Numbered from the stretch's first letter, positions 27,060-36,095 are shown. The stretch is DNA of 64,000 nucleotides from Devosia limi DSM 17137 (GCF_900128975.1 NZ_FQVC01000001.1:248001-312000), one strand, 5' to 3'. Numbers and translations are program-made. Notes: generated from the letters alone by a model not told the origin.

Positions 27060-27538
27060 CAATTGCTCCCGGCGGTTTCAGGCCGCCATTCGCCGCTCGC
27101 CTTGAGCGCTTCGACGACTTCCTTGGGTACGTAATTCTCGTCGTGCTTGGCCAGCACATTGCTGGCGATGAAGCCGCCTTCCGGGGTCAGGCTGCCTTCG
27201 GCGACCACGCCCTGCCCCTCGCGGAACAGATCGGGCAGGATGCCGGTATAGCGCGCCACGACGTCGGTGCGCCCATCAGTGACGACGAAGGTGTTGTCCT
27301 GTCCATCGCGCTGCCAGGTGCCGTCCTTGACCAGACCGCCCAGGCGGATGGCCTGACCGGGTGCGACTTCGCGCGCCACCACGTCACTGGGCGAATAGAA
27401 GAACACGATCTGGTCGCGCAGGGCGACCAGCACCAGCGTCGTCGCCAGGGCCAGCACCACAGCCAGGCCAGCGATGATCGCCAGGCGTTTCTGCTTGCGG
27501 CTCCATCCCTTGCGGCGGACGGCGGCGGGCATGGTCAT
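27059..27538 (-). CDS. ccmE: Periplasmic heme chaperone CcmE (CycJ)
   Basis: The 159-residue protein has a short Arg/Lys-rich cytoplasmic start, one membrane anchor (about 18-40) and a beta-barrel periplasmic domain ending in LAKHDENYVPKE. His132 is the residue that by family forms the covalent bond to heme, and Tyr136 is the usual axial ligand. It carries heme from the export complex to CcmF. Its start overlaps the ccmI stop by 4 nt (27535-27538) and its stop shares one base with the ccmF start, which shows a tightly coupled operon. An alternative ATG two codons downstream would remove only two residues. Confidence 0.96.
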   Translation of the reverse strand: MTMPAAVRRKGWSRKQKRLAIIAGLAVVLALATTLVLVALRDQIVFFYSPSDVVAREVAPGQAIRLGGLVKDGTWQRDGQDNTFVVTDGRTDVVARYTGILPDLFREGQGVVAEGSLTPEGGFIASNVLAKHDENYVPKEVVEALKASGEWRPETAGSN

Positions 27539-28620
27539 TGGGCAGCTCCGTTCAGTTTCAGACCGGCTTCCAGGGCAATTGCATCCAGATCGTCGCGATC
27601 GAACGATTTTGGATAGGCCTCGACGGCGGAGTCAAATGCGGCCTGCGCCTTGTCCTTGTCACCCAGCACCAGATAGGCCCGCACCAGTTGCGTCCATTCG
27701 GTGATGGTGCCGCCATCGGCGGCAAGTCGATCGGCCAGGCCGCTTACCATCTGGGCAATCATCTCGGTCTCGGCGGCATTGGTCGCCGGTTCGCCCTGGT
27801 TCTGCGCCACGGCAAGGCCTTGCTGGGCGGCCTGCAGCCATGGCTCACCGCCCTGCGACAGCGCCAAAGCCGCGTTCCAGGCAGCCACCGCCTCATCGTA
27901 GCGCTGCGTCCGCGTCAATTCTGCGGCAATATAGAGCCGCGACATCACATGGGTGGGATCGCTGGCGGCAGCGGCGGTCAGCAATTGCATGGCCTCGCCG
28001 GTGGCGTCGCCGCCATTGCCCAGCATCAGCGCCTCGGCCAGCTTGGTTTGCACATCGGCATTGGCCCCACCCAGTTCCAGCACCCGGCGCCAGGCATTCT
28101 GCGCATCGGCAAAGCGGCCGCTCTGCAAGTAGACCGGGGCAATGACGGTCCAGCCGCGCAGGTCATCGGGATTTGCCGCCAGCTGGGCTTCGATCCGCGC
28201 CACGGCGGCATCGAGGTCAAGCGCCTGTGCTGCTATTTCGGGGCGTTCGGCCAGCGGCTGGGCGGGCATATCGGGATTGCCGAGCCAGGCATAAAGACCC
28301 AGCGAGATCACCGCGACAGCCGCTATGCAGGCCAGCAGCGCGCCTCGCCCCATGTCTGGGCCAGCGCTGTGCGGCTTTTTCAGTTCAGCATCCTGACGCA
28401 GCAATTCGCGCGCCAATTCTGCCTTGGCGGCAATGGCTTCGGCTTCACCCAGCTTGCCCGCAGCCTGATCGGCATCAATGCCGGCAAGGACAAGGCGAAA
28501 ATGGCTGTTGGATACAGCCGAATCGGGCACGCTTGCGTTGACCGTGCGTCGGGCGGCCGCGTAATAAAGCGCAGCACAAGCAATGGTGGTGACGGCAGTG
28601 GCAATAAACCAGAAAAACAT
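27535..28620 (-). CDS. ccmI: Cytochrome c biogenesis protein CcmI (CycH)
   Basis: The 361-residue protein begins with a membrane anchor (FFWFIATAVTTIACAALYYA), then a short cytoplasmic coil with KLGEAEAIAAKAELARELLR, a second membrane segment (near 95-115) and a periplasmic domain of tetratricopeptide-type helical repeats. It binds apocytochrome c and delivers it to the heme lyase. I begin at the ATG at 28618-28620, because the 37 codons upstream in the open frame lack a signal or family sequence. It is the first gene of the ccmIEFH operon. The 140 bp between it and the divergent flavoprotein gene should hold both promoters. Confidence 0.92.
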   Translation of the reverse strand: MFFWFIATAVTTIACAALYYAAARRTVNASVPDSAVSNSHFRLVLAGIDADQAAGKLGEAEAIAAKAELARELLRQDAELKKPHSAGPDMGRGALLACIAAVAVISLGLYAWLGNPDMPAQPLAERPEIAAQALDLDAAVARIEAQLAANPDDLRGWTVIAPVYLQSGRFADAQNAWRRVLELGGANADVQTKLAEALMLGNGGDATGEAMQLLTAAAASDPTHVMSRLYIAAELTRTQRYDEAVAAWNAALALSQGGEPWLQAAQQGLAVAQNQGEPATNAAETEMIAQMVSGLADRLAADGGTITEWTQLVRAYLVLGDKDKAQAAFDSAVEAYPKSFDRDDLDAIALEAGLKLNGAAQ

Positions 28621-28760
28621 GGGCCCTGAACGCTGAGGCCGGCTCGCGGCAATAGACCCGCATCTATAAGCGGAATGCGGCGAAAAACCACAAAAACACG
28701 CATCGTTGAGGGGGACGCATTGCCACAGCAACAGCCAGAACCGGTCCGAGCCAGCCCGGT

Positions 28761-29840
28761 ATGAGCGTGAATCGCATCGACTTTGCCGTGCTGGGCTCGA
28801 CGCCCCTGGCTCGCCTGGTGGCCGGGCTGCTGGCCAGCATTCATGGCAAGACCGTGGTGAGCATTGGCGATAGCCAGGGGGCGTTTCGCCTGCCCAATGG
28901 CATCGATCTGTCTGTGGCGCCGATCACCAGACCGGAAAGCTGGTCGATGCTCGACCACGCCCTGCCCGAAACCCTGAAGCTATTGGCGCGCGTGGCGGGC
29001 AAAGGATGCTGGAGCCGCATCGATCCAATCCTGTTCGCAGAGACGGCAGCCGGGCGCATGGCCCTGGCGCATATGCGCAATTCGGCCGCCGGGTTCGGCC
29101 ATGCCATCGAACCGCTGGCACCGGGGCAATTGGGCCCCAACCGCGATGGCATTGTCATGCGCGATGCAGTGCTGCTGCAGCGGACGCAACTGGAGCCGGC
29201 GCTGGATCACTGGCTGGACAAGCTCAAGGTACGCCGACTGCCCCAGGCCGGGACCGACATAACGCTGCGCCGCGACGGCAGTGCCATCATTGATCTGCAA
29301 GGTCAGCCAGTGACAGCCGACAGCGTTGTTCTGATCGACGATGCAGCGCTGCTGCAGCATCTGGCGCCCAATGTGCTCGCGTCAGTGTTTGTCAGCTCGC
29401 CGGCCTGTGCGATCCTGACCGACCCCATGAGCGGGCTTGCCGCGCCCGCCCTGCTGCAGGTCGATGCCGGATTGAGCCTCTTCCAACGTAATACCGGCGG
29501 CGTCGTCGCCATCGCCCATGGCACCATCGAGGCCTGCACACCGCGCCTCGCGGCGCTGTTGGGCGCCCATGGAAAGCTGCATCGGGCTGGGCAATCCCGT
29601 TTCGACAGACTGGCCAGCCATGATGGCGCCCCGGTGCTTGGCCGGATCAACAATGCGGGGCCGGTTGTCATCGGCGATCTCGGCCCGTCCGGAGCCTTCC
29701 TGGCCCCGGCACTGGCGCGCTGGCTGTCTGGCGCCGCGCTGGAGGAAGAGGCAGCCTATTTCGCCGCGCGGGCTCCAGGTCGAGCGCTCTCGCCCTCACA
29801 GGTGGCGGACTATGCCGGTGGGATCGAGGCCAGGGCATGA
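28761..29840 (+). CDS. FAD-dependent oxidoreductase-like protein, first of a coupled pair
   Basis: The 359-residue protein has an N-terminal Rossmann-like strand-loop-helix (residues 6-40, IDFAVLGSTPLARLVAGLLA) in which the dinucleotide glycine motif is degenerate: GSTPLA rather than GxGxxG. The C-terminal half carries GRINNAGPVVIGDLGPSGAFLAPALARWLSG, similar to the FAD-closing segment of D-amino-acid and sarcosine oxidase-type enzymes. The fit suggests a member of the DAO fold, but FAD binding through the first loop is doubtful. Its stop overlaps the start of the next flavoprotein gene by 4 nt (29837-29840). By family analogy such pairs form heteromeric dehydrogenases for amines or opines. 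The substrate is unknown. The ATG at 28761 is supported by position and by divergence from ccmI. Confidence 0.65.
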   Translation: MSVNRIDFAVLGSTPLARLVAGLLASIHGKTVVSIGDSQGAFRLPNGIDLSVAPITRPESWSMLDHALPETLKLLARVAGKGCWSRIDPILFAETAAGRMALAHMRNSAAGFGHAIEPLAPGQLGPNRDGIVMRDAVLLQRTQLEPALDHWLDKLKVRRLPQAGTDITLRRDGSAIIDLQGQPVTADSVVLIDDAALLQHLAPNVLASVFVSSPACAILTDPMSGLAAPALLQVDAGLSLFQRNTGGVVAIAHGTIEACTPRLAALLGAHGKLHRAGQSRFDRLASHDGAPVLGRINNAGPVVIGDLGPSGAFLAPALARWLSGAALEEEAAYFAARAPGRALSPSQVADYAGGIEARA

Positions 29841-31819
29841 ACGGTCAACCCAATCGCCTCGACACCGCCGATCGCCACCTGCAGGGCTCGGCGATTGACC
29901 GCAGCAAGCCGCTCCGCTTCCGACTCGATGGGCGAACCATCAATGGGTTCGCCGGCGACAGTGTGCTTTCGGCCGCGCTTGCCTCGGGCATTGCCAGCGT
30001 CGGACTGCACAATGGTTCGCCACTCGCGCTGAGCAGCCGCTTCGCTCCGCCAATTGCGCTGGCGCAGAACCAGCGACTGCCACTGCCAATGGCCCGCACC
30101 CCGGCCATCGATGGAGCCGAGTTTGTGTCTGTTGGCGGTAACGGTTATCGCGCGCACTGGGCCAAAGCCACGATGCGGCTGCTGCGCCCCTCAACGTCTC
30201 TCGATCTCAGGCTCGACGGCACCCACCGCATGGCCGGGCCATGGCTGGACGCGGCTCCAACCAGTGCAGGAACAGCCGATCTTGTGGTGGTGGGCGGCGG
30301 TGTTGCCGGCATGGCCGCCGCACTGGCCGCCGCAAAATTGGGCAACCGGGTGACCTTGCTTGAGGCGGGGCCCGTATTGGGCGGCAATGCCCGCTTCTTT
30401 GGCTCGCAGGAGGGAGAGGAATCCCCGGACGCCAGCATCGCCAGGCTATCCGCCGCCGTCGCGGCCAAGGACGCGATCACCGTGCTGCTGGACGCCGAGG
30501 TGTTTGCAGTGCGCCCGGGACGGGTTCGTGTCCATGTCGTCCGGCACGATGGCGAGCTCACCGCCGATGTCGTCGAGATCACGGCGCCGAGGATTATTCT
30601 CGCCACCGGCGCCTACGAGCGGCTGCCGGTGTTTCCCGGCAATCGCCTGCCGGGCGTAATTGGCGCGCTTGAGGCTTTCCACCGGGCAGACCGCCATGGG
30701 GTCTGGGCGGGTCGCTCGGCGATGCTAGCCATCGCGAGCAGTCCCGCTTACCGGTTGGCGATGCTGGCCAGCGACGCCGGCATCATTGTGCAGAAAATCT
30801 GTGACGCCCGCCCCGATCCGCAATCGCGTTTCATCGAGTTTTCCAAGGCCTATGGCATACCGCTGGCCGCAGGCCTGGCGCCGGTGATGGCCGAGACGAC
30901 GCGATCGGGCCTGTCGGTCACCCTGCAATTGGCGATCGGTGACTACAGCAGGCTGGAGCCAGCGCAGGCCGTCGAAACGCTGGTCGTTTGTGGCGGCTGG
31001 CAGCCGGACTTGTCGCTCTGGCACCTGGCGGGCGGGCAAAGTCGCTGGAATGCGGAACGGCGGCGGCTTGAGGCGGTTGAGGGACCAGAGGGCATTCGTC
31101 TCGCCGGCAGCGCCGCGGGCTATCTCAGCAAACAGGCTTGCCTGCAAAGCGGCCAGGACGCCGTTGCAGCGCTGTACAATCGTGCGCGCAAGCCGGTTAG
31201 CGAGCTCCTGATCGATCCGATCTATGAAACGCCTGACGGCGCGACGCCGATGGCACCACCGCGCATCGATGGGCCGCCCGGTTACCTCGATGGCGGACTG
31301 AGCTGCATCGCCATGCCTGTCGATACGCGGCCAGGCTGGCGCCGCCTCCTGCCCTTCGCCTCTCCCCTGCCGACCTGGTCGCTGGCCGAACAAAAGCATG
31401 CTTTGGCAATTGGCGATGTCGCCGCGGGCGTGCAATTGCAGGCCATCCCGGCCGAAAGCGCCGGCATCGTGGCTCAGGAGCGTTCAGCGATCCATGGCGC
31501 CTTGGAGACGGTGCCACCGCGCGCGCCGGAGCCAGACTTGCCGTTGGTGCCAAACTATCTCATCGGCCGCTTTGGTCCCCATCCCGTGCTCTGGACCATC
31601 ACCGCCGCGGAGCCCCGTGCCCTAGAAGTGGGCGGACTGCTATTCGTCAATTCGGATCAGAGCAAGCCACACCAGGCCATTGGCGCGGTGGTTCGCGCTG
31701 ATGCAAATTCGGCCATCGCATTGATCGGCAAACCCACGATCGTCCCCGGCGAGGGGGCTACCCTGCGCGAACAGGGCCGCCCGGTCGCGGTTCGGCTGGT
31801 GGCGCCGTATTCGCGCTAG
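29837..31819 (+). CDS. Sarcosine oxidase alpha-like flavoprotein, without the T-protein domain
   Basis: The 660-residue protein starts with a ferredoxin-like domain (about 24-110, RFRLDGRTINGFAGDSVLS) that has no iron-sulfur cysteines, as in the alpha subunit of heterotetrameric sarcosine oxidase. A FAD domain with VVVGGGVAGMAAALAAAK (near 150) and ATGAYERLPVFPGNRLPGVI follows. The C-terminal glycine-cleavage T-like domain of a full-length alpha subunit (about 950-1000 residues) is shortened and hard to recognise here. It is coupled by ATGA to the upstream protein, so the two probably act as subunits of one dehydrogenase. No beta, gamma or delta subunits or folate genes are beside it. Opine or cyanide-synthase-type dehydrogenases are alternatives. 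It overlaps the gene on the opposite strand by 4 nt. Confidence 0.7.
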   Translation: MNGQPNRLDTADRHLQGSAIDRSKPLRFRLDGRTINGFAGDSVLSAALASGIASVGLHNGSPLALSSRFAPPIALAQNQRLPLPMARTPAIDGAEFVSVGGNGYRAHWAKATMRLLRPSTSLDLRLDGTHRMAGPWLDAAPTSAGTADLVVVGGGVAGMAAALAAAKLGNRVTLLEAGPVLGGNARFFGSQEGEESPDASIARLSAAVAAKDAITVLLDAEVFAVRPGRVRVHVVRHDGELTADVVEITAPRIILATGAYERLPVFPGNRLPGVIGALEAFHRADRHGVWAGRSAMLAIASSPAYRLAMLASDAGIIVQKICDARPDPQSRFIEFSKAYGIPLAAGLAPVMAETTRSGLSVTLQLAIGDYSRLEPAQAVETLVVCGGWQPDLSLWHLAGGQSRWNAERRRLEAVEGPEGIRLAGSAAGYLSKQACLQSGQDAVAALYNRARKPVSELLIDPIYETPDGATPMAPPRIDGPPGYLDGGLSCIAMPVDTRPGWRRLLPFASPLPTWSLAEQKHALAIGDVAAGVQLQAIPAESAGIVAQERSAIHGALETVPPRAPEPDLPLVPNYLIGRFGPHPVLWTITAAEPRALEVGGLLFVNSDQSKPHQAIGAVVRADANSAIALIGKPTIVPGEGATLREQGRPVAVRLVAPYSR

Positions 31820-33024
31820 ATACGGCGCTCGGCGGCGGCGCGCGCCCGGCGCAGCGTATCGGCATATTCAATGTTGAAGCGGACCTCGGCCATCTTGATG
31901 CCAACTTCCACCCGCGTGCCGGCGACCGGATCGCTCGGATCCTGGCGCAGCATTTCCAGATTGCGCTGCAGGTGCAATTCCAATGCCTGTCCCGACTGTG
32001 CCCAGGCCAGGTCGAACTCGGCATTCAGCGCCAGCGAGTCCCGGCACTCGCGGATGGTCGCCAGAAGATAGACGCCGTTCAGCGCGGCCAGCAGCCGGTC
32101 GTTGTCGAGCCGGTCGGCCCCTTCACGGCCCCGGCGCAGGGCCTGGTTCATGTCTGATACGACATCCTTGAGCCGGGGTTCGATGCGCTCGGAAACCTGC
32201 CTTGTCAGTCCCGCCAGGATCATGGTCCAGCGGCTGCCGCGTTCAAATTCGACATAGCCTGTCAGCGAGCGGACCAGGCGGTGAAAGCGATCGAGGCCGC
32301 GGCAAGTCAGGTCGATATCGGCAAAGGCACCAATCGGCTGCAGCACCGGCAACTGGTTCTGGGCATGGGCCAGAATGGCGTCGATCAGCGGACCGAAGCC
32401 GGACCGGCTGATCATCGCCTCGGTGCCGCCCCCGGCCTTGCGCACCAAGGTCGTCACTAGCCGCGACGGGTTGGCCACCTGCCCCATGGCGGCATGGAAC
32501 AGCAATGCGGCCACACGCGCATCCTGCAACGGCATGGATTGCAGCGCCACGCCGAGCGCGGCATCGTCGGTAATGGAATTGGTGGCCTTGCCGAACGCTT
32601 GCGCCTTGCCGAGCAGAGCCCGGCAGCGCAGTGCGTTCAGGAGCACCGGCATGTGGTCATAGGCTTCCTGGCTACCCAATTGGGCCCGGAGCCGCCGACC
32701 GTTCTCAAAGCCGCCCGTCGCCGCCATATAGCCGTCGCGCATTCGCGCCAGGATTTCGGGCATGATGGTTTCGACATCGGCAGCCTCCAGGTTGTCGCGT
32801 TCGAGCGCATCGGACGAAATCAGATCCGGGCAGAGATCGCGCACCACCCAGGTCCAGCCGGCCAGTGCCTCACTGCGTACAACTGATCCATCAAAGGGAA
32901 AGGCCACAGGCCCTTCGACCAGCACGGCATCGATCAATCCGGCGAACGGCTTGATCGCCCGCACCCGGGGCACGCGGGAGGAAAATGAGGTCTCAGTCTT
33001 TGAAAGGTTGGCGGCTTGGGACAT
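31816..33024 (-). CDS. Unknown, predicted helical cytoplasmic protein
   Basis: The ATG at 33022-33024 gives a 402-residue product, and a GTG 11 codons upstream is an alternative start. There is no signal peptide or membrane segment. Sequence such as RARAAAERRI and QALELHLQRNLEML suggests long helices with Arg and Glu. No enzyme motif or named domain is recognised. It contains a possible regular helical-repeat organisation around 95-330 but no clear repeat unit. It converges on the flavoprotein gene with a 4 nt overlap and is followed upstream by the small lipoprotein and feuQ on the same strand. Codon use is like its neighbours, so I accept it as real. Confidence 0.6.
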   Translation of the reverse strand: MSQAANLSKTETSFSSRVPRVRAIKPFAGLIDAVLVEGPVAFPFDGSVVRSEALAGWTWVVRDLCPDLISSDALERDNLEAADVETIMPEILARMRDGYMAATGGFENGRRLRAQLGSQEAYDHMPVLLNALRCRALLGKAQAFGKATNSITDDAALGVALQSMPLQDARVAALLFHAAMGQVANPSRLVTTLVRKAGGGTEAMISRSGFGPLIDAILAHAQNQLPVLQPIGAFADIDLTCRGLDRFHRLVRSLTGYVEFERGSRWTMILAGLTRQVSERIEPRLKDVVSDMNQALRRGREGADRLDNDRLLAALNGVYLLATIRECRDSLALNAEFDLAWAQSGQALELHLQRNLEMLRQDPSDPVAGTRVEVGIKMAEVRFNIEYADTLRRARAAAERRI

Positions 33025-33140
33025 AAACGCTGTCTGGCTGGGGAACTCTCGTCCCACCAGCCTACGCGGTGTTGGTAAACAATGTTTATGTACGCGCCAT
33101 CAAGTGCCTGGCACTTTGGCTCCGTCAGGAACCCCTATCG

Positions 33141-33611
33141 TCAGGCGCCCTGGACGACGGTCCAGTTGCCAGTCTGCTCGCGGCAGGCCGTGCCCTTCTT
33201 GACGTAGTCGGCCCCGGCGACCTTGACCGTGTGCGTGAAGTCGCGACAATCGAGATTGTTGACGCGGACATAGGGGCCAACGGCCACGGTTCCAGTCGCG
33301 CCCTTGTCGCCGGCCCACTGGCGTGGCGCGCCGGGACGGCCGAACTGAAGCGCATAGAACTGGGCGCTATTGGCCTCAGCGGAGTCCTTGGCCGTCATCA
33401 GCGCCAGCGCCGCCGGATCGACGAAGCCGTTGGCAACGCTGGTCTGCGCGAGCGCCACCTGCGTGGTCTGGGCTGGGCTCGCCAGCGTCGGACCGGCGAT
33501 CACCGGCGCAATAACCGGTGCCTGGGCAAAGGTGGTGGCGGGACCCGAAGTGGTGCATGCAGCAAGCGTCAGCGCGACGAGTGGGGTGGCGAAGAGGGCG
33601 AAACGGTTCAT
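33141..33611 (-). CDS. Small outer-membrane or surface lipoprotein
   Basis: The 156-residue protein has a signal peptide (MNRFALFATPLVALTLAAC) with lipobox LAAC and lipidated Cys19. A Pro/Ala/Thr-rich linker (20-100) and a compact C-terminal domain (100-156) with two Cys (DCRDF and GTACREQ) follow. The latter resembles the C-terminal domain of 17 kDa surface antigens (RT0821/Lpp0805 type) in alphaproteobacteria, and the two cysteines could form a disulfide. It lies downstream of feuQ after 66 bp, in the same direction, and may be co-regulated. The function is not established. Confidence 0.65.
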   Translation of the reverse strand: MNRFALFATPLVALTLAACTTSGPATTFAQAPVIAPVIAGPTLASPAQTTQVALAQTSVANGFVDPAALALMTAKDSAEANSAQFYALQFGRPGAPRQWAGDKGATGTVAVGPYVRVNNLDCRDFTHTVKVAGADYVKKGTACREQTGNWTVVQGA

Positions 33612-33677
33612 GTCTGGGATCTCTTGAGGTCTAGGCTTCTTGTTTTTGCATTGCGGCGAAAGTGCGTCACATCGACT

Positions 33678-35051
33678 TCATGCCTGGCTTCTGGCCATCG
33701 TTCCCAAACGAGCTGTGGGCAGGCGAAGTTCCACGAGCAGGCCACCCAAAGCAGAACGTGTGAGGGCCAAACTACCACCGTAGACATCGACCAGTTCCTT
33801 GACGATATCGAGTCCCAGTCCACTTCCGGGTGTTTTCTCATCGAGTCTGACACCGCGACGCAACACTTTCTGGGCGTCTTCGTCCGTCAGTCCGGGTCCA
33901 TTATCGTCTATCCGAATCAACAGCATAGTGCCGGTCGGTCCGCGCTCGGCATCCAGTCGAACCCCCACCTGACCCTTGGACCATTTACAGGCATTGTCCA
34001 GCAGGTTGCCCACCATTTCCTCGAGATCGGCCTCATCGCCGCGAAACCAGGGCAAGGACGCATCCGGGCGCTGGAAGGCAATGGTGACGTCGGGATGGAT
34101 CTTGCGCATCACCCGCGTCAGCCGCAGCATGATCATGGTGGCATCGGCCTTCTTGCCAACCACCGAAGTGCGCGCGGCCAGCCGCGCCCGCTCCAGGTAA
34201 GTGGCCACCATGGCGCTCATCTTCTCGCTCTCGCTCAGCACGACGTCGGCCAGTGCGCCCTTTTTCGAGCTTGCTTCATTGCGCAGCACGGCAATCGGCG
34301 TCTTCAGGCCATGTGCCAGATTGCCCACCTGGTTGCGGGCGCGTTCGATGATCTGGGCATTGGAGCGCAGCAATTCGTTGACCTCTTCGGCCAGCGGCGC
34401 GATTTCTCGCGGATAGGTGCCGGCCACGGTGACGCTTTCGCCCTCGCGCACGCTTTCGATGGCCGCGCTCAACCGGGCAATCGGGCGCAGGGCGATGCGG
34501 GCCACGATGGCGCTCATGATCGCCAGCATCACCCCCACCGCCCCCAGCACGATGAAGGCCTGCCCGCGAAACTCGCCGACCAGCTTGAGAATTTCGCTGA
34601 GACTGCCGGTCACCACGATCTGATAGGTGGTTGGGGCGACGGTCACTGCCCGCTCGACAACGCGCATACGCGTGCCGAACACATCATCGATCACCGCAGT
34701 GCGGCGGCCCATGCTGTCGGCCGGGCCCATCACCACCGGCAGGTCGATGCCCACCACGGAGGTCGAGAGGTTGTAGAGCTGGCCATTCTGGTCGCGAATG
34801 GCCCAGTACCAGCCGGAACGCGGCCGGTCGAAACGGGGATCGGTCAGCGCAATGTCGCTGCTCAGCGGATCGCCGGCCTCGAGCAGCGCACCCGCCAGGC
34901 TTTCAACATGGAAATCGAGGGTTTCGGTGAGGCTGGTATCGAGCGCCCGCGAATAGAGGTCGGACAGCAGGAAGCCGGTGGCAACCAGCGCCAGGATCAG
35001 CCAACCCGCCGATAACCAGAACAGCGATGCGGTAATCGAGCCTTTTTGCAT
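33678..35051 (-). CDS. feuQ: Sensor histidine kinase FeuQ
   Basis: The 457-residue kinase has two membrane segments (about 8-29 and 164-186) around a periplasmic domain (30-163), then a HAMP linker, a HisKA domain with His247 in VGNLAHGLKTPIAVLRNEAS, and a HATPase domain with NLLDNACKWS, DDNGPGL and GSGLGLDIV. The gene lies 55 bp downstream of feuP and probably forms an operon with it. Rhizobial FeuQ acts on FeuP and is needed for osmoadaptation and symbiotic functions in Sinorhizobium; whether that holds here is inference. The gene identity rests on the FeuP match and on the location near cycHJKL. Confidence 0.8.
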   Translation of the reverse strand: MQKGSITASLFWLSAGWLILALVATGFLLSDLYSRALDTSLTETLDFHVESLAGALLEAGDPLSSDIALTDPRFDRPRSGWYWAIRDQNGQLYNLSTSVVGIDLPVVMGPADSMGRRTAVIDDVFGTRMRVVERAVTVAPTTYQIVVTGSLSEILKLVGEFRGQAFIVLGAVGVMLAIMSAIVARIALRPIARLSAAIESVREGESVTVAGTYPREIAPLAEEVNELLRSNAQIIERARNQVGNLAHGLKTPIAVLRNEASSKKGALADVVLSESEKMSAMVATYLERARLAARTSVVGKKADATMIMLRLTRVMRKIHPDVTIAFQRPDASLPWFRGDEADLEEMVGNLLDNACKWSKGQVGVRLDAERGPTGTMLLIRIDDNGPGLTDEDAQKVLRRGVRLDEKTPGSGLGLDIVKELVDVYGGSLALTRSALGGLLVELRLPTARLGTMARSQA

Positions 35052-35106
35052 CAGACAGCCTGGCTCCGCGCTGTGCTGAGGCCTTCAGCCAAGGGCCGGC
35101 CCAAGC

Positions 35107-35766
35107 TCAGTCTTCCGCAATCTGGTAACCCAATCCGCGCACGGTCTGGATACACTCATCGGGGAGTTTCTTGCGCAGCCGCCCGACAAACACCTCGATG
35201 GTGTTGCTGTCGCGGTCGAAATCCTGATCATAGAGATGCTCGGTCAGCTCGGTGCGCGAAATCACCTTGCCTTTGTGGTGCATCAGATAGCTCAAAAGCC
35301 GCAATTCGTGGCTGGTCAGCTTGACCGACTGGCCATCCACCGTGACCTTGCCCGAGCGCGCATCGAGGCGCACCGATCCCGCGACGATTTCGTTGGATGC
35401 ATGCCCGGCGGCGCGGCGCACCAGCGCCCGGACGCGGGCCAGCACTTCTTCCATGTGGAATGGCTTGGCGACATAGTCGTCGGCGCCGGCATCGATGCCC
35501 TGCACCTTGTCGCTCCAGCGGTCGCGGGCCGTCAGCAGGATCACCGGGGTGGTCTTGCCCGACCTGCGCCATTTTTCCAGCACCGACAGCCCGTCCATCT
35601 GCGGCAGGCCGATATCGAGGACGATGGCGTCATAGGGCTCGGTATCGCCGAGGAAGTGTCCCTCCTCGCCATCAAACGCCACGTCCACGGCATAGCCTGC
35701 CTCGGTCAGCGCTTCCTTTAACTGCCGGTTGAGATTGGTATCGTCCTCGACAACCAGAATCCGCAT
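35107..35766 (-). CDS. feuP: OmpR-family response regulator FeuP
   Basis: The 219-residue protein begins MRILVVEDDTNLNRQLKEAL, with the acidic pair at 8-9, phospho-acceptor Asp51 in AIVLDIGLPQMDGLS and Lys in DYVAKPFHMEEVLAR. A C-terminal winged helix ends QTVRGLGYQIAED. The receiver region (DGEEGHFLGDTEPYDAIVLD) closely matches rhizobial FeuP as I remember it. It regulates genes with FeuQ as its kinase. It is expressed from upstream of 35766, near or with the small periplasmic protein gene. The start is an ATG at 35764-35766. Confidence 0.85.
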   Translation of the reverse strand: MRILVVEDDTNLNRQLKEALTEAGYAVDVAFDGEEGHFLGDTEPYDAIVLDIGLPQMDGLSVLEKWRRSGKTTPVILLTARDRWSDKVQGIDAGADDYVAKPFHMEEVLARVRALVRRAAGHASNEIVAGSVRLDARSGKVTVDGQSVKLTSHELRLLSYLMHHKGKVISRTELTEHLYDQDFDRDSNTIEVFVGRLRKKLPDECIQTVRGLGYQIAED

Positions 35767-35792
35767 CGATCGCCCCCGTGCACCTGTTCAGA

Positions 35793-36092
35793 CTATTGCG
35801 CGCCCAGAACGAGGTTCTGCGCCGCCCCATCGGAGCTTAGCACCCCGATAATATAGACCAGACGGCCGCCTTCGTCACATACCTGAACGTTGAGAATATC
35901 CACGCTGCCATCAATGCCCGCGGAAGCTAGAACCGCATCGAGCGACATGATCTGGCCGGACGAAACTGCCTCCTGGATTTGTCGCTTGTCCAGGCACGAT
36001 TGTGCACTGGCCGTCCCGGTCGAAGCCAGGGCGATAGCAAGCGCCAGGGCCAGCGCGATCGAAGCGGACGGTTTTGGGGTCATGTTTTTCAT
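35793..36092 (-). CDS. Small periplasmic PepSY-like protein, candidate FeuN
   Basis: The 99-residue product has a signal peptide (core ASIALALALAIALASTG, cleavage near ASAQ31) and a ~65-residue mature domain. LDKRQIQEAVSSGQIMSLDAVLASAG then GRLVYIIGVLSSDGAAQNLVL is the pattern of a single PepSY-like unit. Two Cys (Cys33 and Cys73) could form a disulfide. It lies 26 bp upstream of feuP in the same direction, like feuN in Sinorhizobium, where the small periplasmic FeuN inhibits FeuQ. The homology is inferred from location and size, not confirmed by alignment. An ATG three codons further in is an alternative start. A 7-bp inverted repeat sits directly before the start codon. Confidence 0.65.
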   Translation of the reverse strand: MKNMTPKPSASIALALALAIALASTGTASAQSCLDKRQIQEAVSSGQIMSLDAVLASAGIDGSVDILNVQVCDEGGRLVYIIGVLSSDGAAQNLVLGAQ

Positions 36093-36095
36093 GAG

